Source: Protostelium mycophagum (lineage: Eukaryota > Evosea > Variosea > Protosteliida > Protosteliaceae). Taken from it: a stretch of 42,626 bases of DNA. Below are positions 34,689 through 42,626 of the stretch, one piece after another; the first letter of the stretch is position 1; the number at the start of each line of letters is the position of its first letter. A model generated the notes under the pieces. That model was given only the letters and a program-made list of their open reading frames with translations. It was not told the DNA's origin and searched no databases. Where the stretch lies: the NCBI GenBank assembly GCA_002081555.1, contig KV921191.1:1-42626 (forward strand). The letters are read 5' to 3'. A program made the translations under genes and the position numbers.

Positions 34689-35179
34689 TGAGCTTGTTCA
34701 CAATGGAGAAGTGAATAAATTTTACGGCATTTTTTAAGACATAGTTGGTCATCTACAACTGAATGCATTATGAGGATAAAAAAAACAATATTTAATTGCA
34801 AAAAATTATGACAGGTTGTTGGTCGCGCCACCGGGGTCAGGTAGGTCATATTTTATACGCCACATGATCACTGATTTATTAGGCAGCAGGTTTGATGACA
34901 AGACATTTAGATAGATAATCATTAATCCATATTTATGTCTATTTAGATGATGAAATCGATCAAAATTATTCAACTGTTACAGTTTATTCTCATGCTCTTC
35001 TCGAGTGAGTTCCGGCTGTCAGAAATCAGTAAAGATTCACAAAGACGCGGCTAGCTTGTACTTCGCAACTCACCCGCAATTGTGATGGGTACGTATGCGC
35101 TAGATCTGTCAGCACTTGGTATTGCTTCTGCAGACGAAGTTGGAGAATTTTTCTGCTCTCCTGGGCATCATCAGATGAA
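34689..35179. other. Convergent intergenic region
   Basis: Between the stops of the RasGAP-VPS9 gene (+) and the LRR kinase gene (-). It should contain both 3' untranslated regions. I see no ORF with coding character and no repeat. Confidence 0.5.
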
Positions 35180-38100
35180 TTACGGAGGGAAAATCTTACT
35201 CTGCAGATACTCTTCTTCTGTAATCATCCCAGTGTCTAAACCGATGGTACCGCACATCTTGTCAAATGTGGACCTCTTTGCGGGGTCAGAATAGAAGCAC
35301 GCTGTATTACTGTCATTTTACAAGTTTCCTTCAGGATTTTTTAATCTTGTTTTAAAAGTAAATATTATCTAGACCCACATGTGATGATATCTTGTATCCA
35401 TGGTAAAGTGTCAGGTACTGGCAGTCTCTTGCCCTCTGTAACTACTCCGATTGCGACCTCCATAGCCGATTGATTACGCCACGGCTCCTCTTGCGTGATG
35501 ATCTCCCAAACAACCACTCTGATCGGGTCAAATTTCATTTTTAGAAGAATGCCGACTCACCCAAAAGAGAAAGAGTCCGTAGCTTTGGAATATTGTCTGT
35601 CCGCAATCGCTGCGGATTTTAGATCATGAGTAAATTTTCGGCTGGGATAAGTTCTGCAAAATCAAAATTGTATCTACCTTCAGGAGCCATCCATTTCAGA
35701 GGACCAACTGCTGTCTGGGTTGTTCCTGCCTGGCTCTCGTCTTCCGTCTGACGTGACATTCCAAAATCTGACACCTGACATGCGTCATTTCTGACATGTT
35801 ATGCCACACTCTACCTTCGCCTCGAGATGTTTGGACAGAAGAATATTTCTCGCTGCGAGATCTCTGCATGCCATTAATATCGTGCATAAGTAAATAAATT
35901 TAAAAAAGTTTGCCTGTGAATGATACCCTCCCTATGTAGATGACACATTCCGAGAGCGATGTGATAGATGAACTTGTTCTTCTGCTCTTGACTGATTTCC
36001 TTATCAGATGTCAATAGGCCTGCAACGGAGTCAACATAATACAAAATGGGAATAATTACATGACAGAGAGCCACCCTCGCAGAACTCTCTGTGAAAAATC
36101 AGAATAGTTCTCAAGAAGTTTTCGATAAGTGAAGTTTCACAATCAGAAACATAACATGTCTCATCAGACTTTGGTACTCACGTGATCTGAAAGATGTCAG
36201 CAAAAACATCATATGTACAGATCTTACCATAGATAACGGATCTGGTGGGTATGTGATTCCGATGCTAAAAGATTGAGTGAATAAAATCTAGACTAAATAC
36301 GGTACACTCACAACATGACGACGTTCTGGAAAAAGTAAGCACGTGATCATCAATAAAAATTAAAACATACCGGATGAGCACGGAGCCTTCTCACTATGGA
36401 CATCTCGCTCTGTCATCAAATTTAGTAATTGAATCTGTTGACAAAGTTCGCAAAAAAGATATTCTGGGGTGACTCACTATAAACTCGTTCAGTTGGGCCT
36501 GTGTCACGTGTTCGGCTCTGATCTATAATACTGAGTCTGAGATCAAGAGTAAAGATTACCTGCTTCACGGCAACAGAAAGATTTCTCCATTCGGCTTTAT
36601 AGACAATTCCATACGCTCCCGATCCCACTTCTGTCATACTATTCAGTTCCGAGAACGGTACCTGTCAATACGTCAGATCTGTCGCTAAATCTGACGGATG
36701 TCACTCACGATCGAATTCTTGGCTTCGCCTAGATTGATCTGAGATAGATCTATCAAAGCCAACTGTCTGTCATACAGATCTATCCTGTCATTTCTCCTCT
36801 TATACAAGATCAATCCGGAGATCAGAATGATGACAAGCAATGCGGTGACACCAACTGACAGACCCACGATTAATGGGATGGGCAGGCTGGCTTGTGCTGT
36901 TCTGTCACTAATAGCAACAGAGAATGTGGATGATGTTGGGGTAACGACGTCGTGACTGAGTACCTGTACATCATGAGGAGATGTCATAAATGTGGCGATT
37001 TGGTGTTGAGTCTATACCTTGTAACCACTGATATTATCGATCGCCTTTATGCGTTGCACAGTTCTGTCCGCATTCCCCTCGTTTGAACTATTCTCTGGTG
37101 GAGGACCCACAATCAAATCGACGATCACACTTTCTTTTCAATAAATGAAATCATTGTGATGTTAACTGACCTTCCTGATCTGATGTTAAAGACACTCAAT
37201 CTGTTCCTTGTGATGTTTGCTTCTTGCGCCAGATCCGTCAAGAATTTCTCTATATCAAATGTCGTGATGTTCCCGTCGACTCTGATTGACACGTTACTTG
37301 ACATTTGCGTGTCCAATACGACACATCTGTCAAATCTGTCAGAATACCAACTTGAAAAATACGAACCTTGCACCGCACAGATAATACGATTGCCACGTCA
37401 CAGGGCACACAAATTCGATTCCTGTCATGTCACATTGTGTGACATTCATGGAGATGTCTATCTCTCCCATGTTGGTGTTGTCAGAGAAGTTATTTTTACT
37501 GAAATCTGCGATATGGAGGCTTTTCAAGGAAGACAGGAGTGGCAAGGATCCGTTCATGTTGTTGCGGCTGACATTCAACACCTCCATGACGTCAGCATGA
37601 CAGGTGATGACGTCATCTTTACCGAAAGAACAGATGGTGTGGAGAAAGGGGGCAGGGGACCAGAAAACATATTATTGCTGATATCTAAACTTTGTAATTT
37701 CAACTTCTGTGTTAAATCTGGCAAGACACCTGAAAGTATCAAAATGTTACAATACTAATCTATTTTATAAATTCAGATAAATTCGCGTACCACTGAACTG
37801 ATTGTAACTGATGTTGAGGGATACTATAGACGAGGATCCACCGATCACTTGCGCATCTCCAGTAAATCTGTTGTTACTGAGATCTATATGTGACAGATCT
37901 GACTCCAAAACGTAGACAGGTCCTGTCAGTTGGTTGTTCTCCAGTCTCAAAGATGTCATGGCACGTAACTGAAACAGTCCTGGGGGCAATTGGCCCCGTA
38001 ATTGATTATTAGACAAGTCAAGTGTGACGAGTCTTGTGAGGATCCCGACGCCGGACGGTACGCTTGCCGTGATATCGTTATGAGATAAGTCCAATTCCTT

Positions 38101-41100
38101 TGCGACCATCAGGGTATAAGAGATATTTTGGTCTCACGACATAAATTACAATCGATCATCTACAACACTACACCTGCAGAAATGGAAGTGAAGAGACAAA
38201 GGAAAGGTCACTGGACGTGAATCGGTTGTGTGCCAGTCTTAAAACCGTCAAGAGTGGTAGTGATGTCAAGAAGGAGGGAATAGGACCGAAGAGGTCATTA
38301 TAGGACAGGTCCAACATTTGTAGAGTAGTTAACTGCCCCATGGAGGAGGGAATTAATCCCACCAGAGAATTATTTCTGAGGCTGAGTCTCTGCAGAGACG
38401 GCATTCTACAACGGTCATCAATCTGTTGTGTAAAATAATCACTTCAAACGACATTTTGTATTATCGCAAAGAATCCCCTGACGCCATATAGGGAAGCCTT
38501 CCGTGTTGTTTCGATACGTGACAATAAATTCACCTTATGATGGTGAACAGTGATAACAGTGATCCGCTCAGATGGTTCGACTCGATGTAACACTCCGTCA
38601 TTGAAGCCCAGACCTTGCCGTTGGTGTCATATTCCAGGGGGGTCTGTCTAATCGTCAATTCAGAGATCATTTCTCCCAATAACCTCACCGATGTATCGTC
38701 AAAACGATTGAAAGATGCGTTGAAGAATTGCAGGGATAGTGGCAAATTCCAGAATATCTTGTGCGTGAAAAAATTATTGGACACATCAAGATAACGGAGG
38801 GCATCATTCTTTGGATAAATCATCTCTCTATCAAAGAGCGAGCTCTCAAAGAGGTTGTTGGACAGGATTAACTGATGACGTCATCACAGGTCATGAAACA
38901 GTGTCATACCGTCTCGAGGCGGGTGAGTGATTTCAGGAAGAGAGGGTCACCAGATAATTGGTTGCTGCTGAGGTCTAAATAACGGAGGTTGTCATGTAAA
39001 TTCAATTGTGGGATAGTTCCATTCAATTTGTTGTTTGCCAGGGACAACCTCATCACTATTGGTGTCAGTTTATGACTATGACAATTGGGTTGGTATCTTA
39101 CATCCTGTAGCATCGTTGAGAGATTCTGGTATATTTCCACTGAACAAGTTGTCATTCAGCATTAGCTGTGTCATAAATATGTTCACAGAAAAATCAGGTA
39201 TATTTCCGGTAAATTGGTTTCCACTCAGCCGGACAATGTTCAAGGTATAAACCATCGTTTTAAACATATTTTTGTCTATCTATATTTGTCATGATGACCC
39301 CTTATTTTACAATGATGTAGAACTCACGTCTCCATAAAATGAGTTGAATGACAGATCAAGTATTTGAAGGCTTGACAAAGTGGAGATGTTTGATGGTATT
39401 TCACCGGTCAATTTGTTTCCTACGAGATTCAAGGATTGTAAGTAAGGAGGCAATACTGAAGGGATTGTGCCTTCCAGATCGTTGTAGTTGAGAGACAGTG
39501 TGAGAAGCTGTGAAAGTCAAATGTTGCCAACTCGTTTTTCGCGGAGTACTTGATGTCGTCAGTTTTACTGCAGATAAAAAGCTGCCGGAGAAACAAAACA
39601 CATCGTAAAATAGGTCATATTTAACTATTGTTTGTTGCGGAAATAATTCATTGATCCAAATGGTGCTTTTGTATACGTTTTTGGTGGTACAAAGCCGCAA
39701 TGAATTCTAATCTCCTGTTATTACCTGACGACAATGAGACACAGAGGGGATACTTCCTTTCAAAAAATTTCCGGAATAGTTGATCGTGTTTATGTTACAA
39801 TCACCAGAAGGGATCACGATTTCACCCGTGATGAAGTTATTTTGAGCATCTACAACTGTCAGAATAGGTTATAAGAAAATAAAACATACTGAGAACTGCC
39901 AATGATGGCAGGTCCAGAATCGACTGTGGCATCTACAACTATCAGATAATCTCCTGAAAATTCGTACGTCACTTCTCCTGTCAGAAAATTCCCAGAAATG
40001 GTGAGGCTTTGTAGATTGTCCATTCCGGTCCACTTGGGTATTTCGCCCGAGAGAAGATTGAACTCAAAATCCAAAGTGACAAGGAAGGTGTTGTTTGTGA
40101 AATAAGCGGGCAGCTCGCCAGTTAGAGAATTTGATTTGAAGGAAATCTGGCTAGCTCAGATATTTTTTGTGCATATGGAAATAGAATGAGACAATTCGAC
40201 ATTTACAACTCCAGATTTTTTGGAGATTTCGAAAATTACCTCTTGGGCCCTGGTATTTCTCATGTCTGGAATGTCACCGGATAAAACATTAGAGGTTAAC
40301 AGGATCTACAACGAGTCAGTTGATTTCTGCATCAAAATCGGGAATAATCTAAAAATAAAATATGCGAAGCACCCACATTTCTCAAATTCGGAAGATTCCC
40401 GATGTCAGGTGTGATCGGACCTCGTAGATATGACAGAGTCAGATCTAATCGGACCAGATTCACCAGATTGGACATGGACTTGGGCATGGCGGTCAGGTAA
40501 GTGAAACCCAGAATCACAACCACCAATGATTCAGCCTCATTGATCGAATCGGGGATCGGGCCTACATCGTTGTAGTTCACAAAACATATTTCATTGGAAT
40601 GAAAACTACCTTCGATTTGTGTGTTGCTGGCGTCTAGTATTCTTAACTTTTTAAGGTTATGGAATTCAAACAGAGGACCATTAAAACTGCACAAGTCAAT
40701 ATAAAATTGACAAGGAAAATATATTTCAAGATGTGGCTTTCAAAATTATAAAGAATAATAAATAAATCTTACTCGTTGGTGTATACTTCACAGATCTCGA
40801 GTAGACTACAATTGGACAGATCAGGCAGACGGCCGGTGTGGTAATTTCCATCAATCTGTAGCTGCACAAGATTCTCCCAGAGACTCATAAGAGGCGTGAC
40901 AGTGCCAGTCATCCTATTACCTCTTGTGATGAATCTTTCCATTTTTATGAGTGAGCCGAAGCTATCAGGAACCTTTTGGTGTGTCAGTCTCTCGGATATG
41001 ACATTTATGACAGCACGCCGGTATTGGCGGAGACGGTGTTCACACGGCATGAAAAATAAGCTTACTCCTCCGGTGAGATGACAATAGAGAACATTAAATT

Positions 41101-41574
41101 CCGATAGTAGAGGCATTCCACTTGCCATGCCGTCAGACAGGACTCCTTTTACTTCTTGATTGCCTTCAAGAGTTATTTTTATGATCCCCGAAAAATTCCA
41201 GGCCGAAGGTGTCTCTGGCAGCTGCCCAGTTAAACTGTTCCAAGACAGGTCGATCTCTTCCACAAATGATCCTGAGCAACATCATGAGTACGCATTGTGC
41301 ACTGCCAATTTTACGTACCGGTCTCGTCACAGTATACGCCGTAGAAGCCGTCTCCTGCACAATAGTCATCCTGCTCAAACCAACCTTCACTGTCATCCCA
41401 TTCTTCACCTTCATCTTCTCTCAGCATCTCACATCATCTTTCATCATCGGCGCAATGCTCACCAGAGAGTGCGTCATAAAGCTCTCTCAAGGCATCTAAT
41501 TCTTCTTGCCTATATGCAGTGACGGAAAGGGTCAACGTAAAGAGGACGAAAACGAAGAGTTGTTTCAAGTTCAT
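35180..41574 (-). CDS. Leucine-rich-repeat receptor with a tyrosine-kinase-like domain
   Basis: From ATG 41574 the protein starts with a signal peptide (MNLKQLFVFVLFTLTLSV) and an LRR N-cap (FYGVYCD). A long LRR array spans ~41.3-37.8 kb (for example LTGQLPE, LDLSNNQLRGQLP, LDLSYNDLFGPIP), plant-like L-x-x-N-x-L-x-G-x-I/L-P units. A single membrane segment follows (IPLIVGLSVGVTALLVIILI) with a basic stop-transfer. The kinase domain is complete: VGSGAYGIVYKAEW, VAVKQ, Glu of SEMSIVRRL, HRDLAARN, VSDFGMSR, GPLKWMAPEAI, DSFSFGVVVWEIIT. DLAARN and KWMAPE are typical of tyrosine and some TKL kinases. A short tail ends KIFPP. There are more than 20 short introns; that at 35864-35913 uses a GC donor inside HRD. 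Likely a cell-surface receptor; the ligand is unknown. Confidence 0.88.
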
Positions 41575-41656
41575 CCTCCAGATAATGATGTTGTACAACT
41601 GAAAATTAGTCTGCGCGGAGATGCAAGAAAATCTCAATCATGGCGGTAACTATCGT

Positions 41657-41684
41657 GTAGTGCCACGGATCCGTGTGGCACTAC
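41657..41684. promoter_or_regulatory. Perfect inverted repeat upstream of the LRR receptor kinase
   Basis: GTAGTGCCAC and GTGGCACTAC form a 10-bp perfect inverted repeat around an 8-base centre. The core CACGGATCCGTG is itself palindromic. It lies about 85 bp upstream of the kinase ATG on the minus strand, a plausible place for a dimeric regulator site or a cruciform. Confidence 0.5.
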
Positions 41685-41699
41685 GCAAGAGTTGCGAAA

Positions 41700-42626
41700 T
41701 TGTTCTACGCAGACAAGTGCGAGACATGCGTGGATGACATCGGGTATTTTGAAGGGTGAAATTTCCCCAAAGCGGCTCCAGTGCAATAAAAATGCGGCGT
41801 TGACCGGTATCTCGAATGAGTCAGCAGCCCTGTGTGCTCAGTTGAGGTGCAAATTGTGAATTGAATGTAAGAATCCGCGACAGCAAGACTGGGCAAGTGG
41901 ATGAAACTGTCATAGCTCATCCATCTTCTCAAAATGCCAGGTGGCCTGAAATTTTTTTTCGAAATACAAATAAATAACTTTTTTCTTTTCTCAGCAAACA
42001 AAACCTTAACGTAATATATCGTTATCTTTCAACATTAAAGTACACAAGGAGCTCTTCTCTTGGGAAGAAGAACGATTTACGGTGGATAAATGTGGATGAC
42101 CCGCACAGCAGGTATCTGCCCACTTTATCCATCCATCTATTTTCCCACTCTTGCAGCGACAAGCTGACAAAATAGATCACAAAGTCAGCTTTGCTGCAAT
42201 TACAATAAAACATGCAACAGAAGAGGCTTTGCAAAAAGTCAAATGTATTTCCCTACACCAACAAGAGACTCTTTTCATCTCTTAAATCCGAGCTTTTCTG
42301 TGGTTTTTATCTGAACAATTCCTCTCACCCGAGTTTTATGTGCCAAGTGCTCGTTCAGGTTTCAATTGTGATCACCGACATATAAACTGAAGAGATTTTC
42401 AATAAAGCAGGAATTTGTGTCGGTCGCCCATATCCGCTGTCTATGTTCTATCTCATCTGTGGTGATGACATCGTGTGATCGGGAAAAAATTTGTTCCGGT
42501 CTACCCCATTGTAGACCGTAATACAATCCGACAAATAAATATATGATACATAAGACGTCGTTGTTTTTACGATGTTGGCATAGCAGGAACGATGATATCC
42601 TGATTTAAGTCATTGATAGCCTAATA
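41700..42626. other. No convincing gene
   Basis: Several short frames exist on both strands, the longest on the minus strand at 41705-42001 and 42022-42234. None shows a family motif, signal peptide or consistent splice pattern. It may contain the promoter of the LRR kinase gene and part of a gene beyond the window. Confidence 0.4.

Noticed and set aside
37156-37758. 200-codon plus-strand frame
   Set aside because: Lies opposite clear LRR exons of the minus-strand receptor and has no family similarity.
41420-41475. In-frame stop early in the LRR receptor
   Set aside because: It falls inside a 45-nt intron (GTGAGC...GAGAG), so the gene is not broken.
41160-41522. 120-codon plus-strand frame
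   Set aside because: Opposite the signal-peptide and N-cap exons of the LRR receptor.
1-42626. tRNA, rRNA or organellar genes
   Set aside because: I looked for cloverleaf stems with TTCGA-type loops and rRNA core motifs and found none convincing.

Overview
The window is eukaryotic nuclear DNA with about a dozen protein genes. Most are split by many short introns of about 35-60 nt with GT...AG ends. The gene content fits a free-living amoebozoan: a histidine-kinase/response-regulator hybrid, a soluble class III cyclase, a ZnF-UBP sirtuin, a Ras GEF with a formin-type FH3 domain, a RasGAP-VPS9 protein, an F-box/ankyrin protein and an LRR receptor kinase. A protosteloid amoeba is my best guess; that placement is inference. 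All products were read by hand-splicing six-frame translations. Exon borders are therefore predictions, and 5' ends are the least certain.

Layout: (1) 1-10.8 kb is a four-gene block bounded by a ~280 bp inverted repeat at 1-285 and 10548-10824. It holds a degenerate PAS/histidine-kinase/double-receiver protein (+), an adenylate cyclase (+), RNA polymerase III subunit RPC4 (+) and an L-type (ERGIC-53-like) cargo lectin (-). A ~690 bp foldback element carrying the same terminal sequence sits between the first two genes. (2) 10.8-12.1 kb is repeat-rich, with diverged repeat copies and a minisatellite. (3) 12.1-14.1 kb holds an F-box/ankyrin gene (-) and an unrecognised small gene (+). (4) 14.3-21.8 kb is one large gene (+): Ser/Pro-rich N-terminus, formin GBD/FH3, ubiquitin-like/RA regions, RasGEF_N and RasGEF. 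Its introns are packed with the palindromic octamer GAAATTTC. (5) 22.3-29.1 kb is compact: a secreted PL7 alginate lyase, a ZnF-UBP-sirtuin, a PPIE-type RRM protein with a zinc-ribbon tail (-), a double-homeodomain protein and an unrecognised protein. (6) 29.3-34.7 kb holds a cluster of GC-rich palindromes and then a RasGAP...VPS9 protein (GAPVD1/RME-6 arrangement). (7) 35.2-41.6 kb (-) is an LRR receptor with one transmembrane segment and a complete tyrosine-kinase-like domain. (8) The last kilobase has no convincing gene.

The content is strongly weighted to signalling. A Ras activator and a candidate Ras inactivator/Rab5 activator lie 8 kb apart on the same strand, near a cyclase, a phosphorelay-like protein and a receptor kinase. 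Functional coupling is inferred from families only. The least explained features are the intron-confined octamer family, the dispersed GCGGC-N3-GCCGC hairpins and the inverted-repeat bracket.
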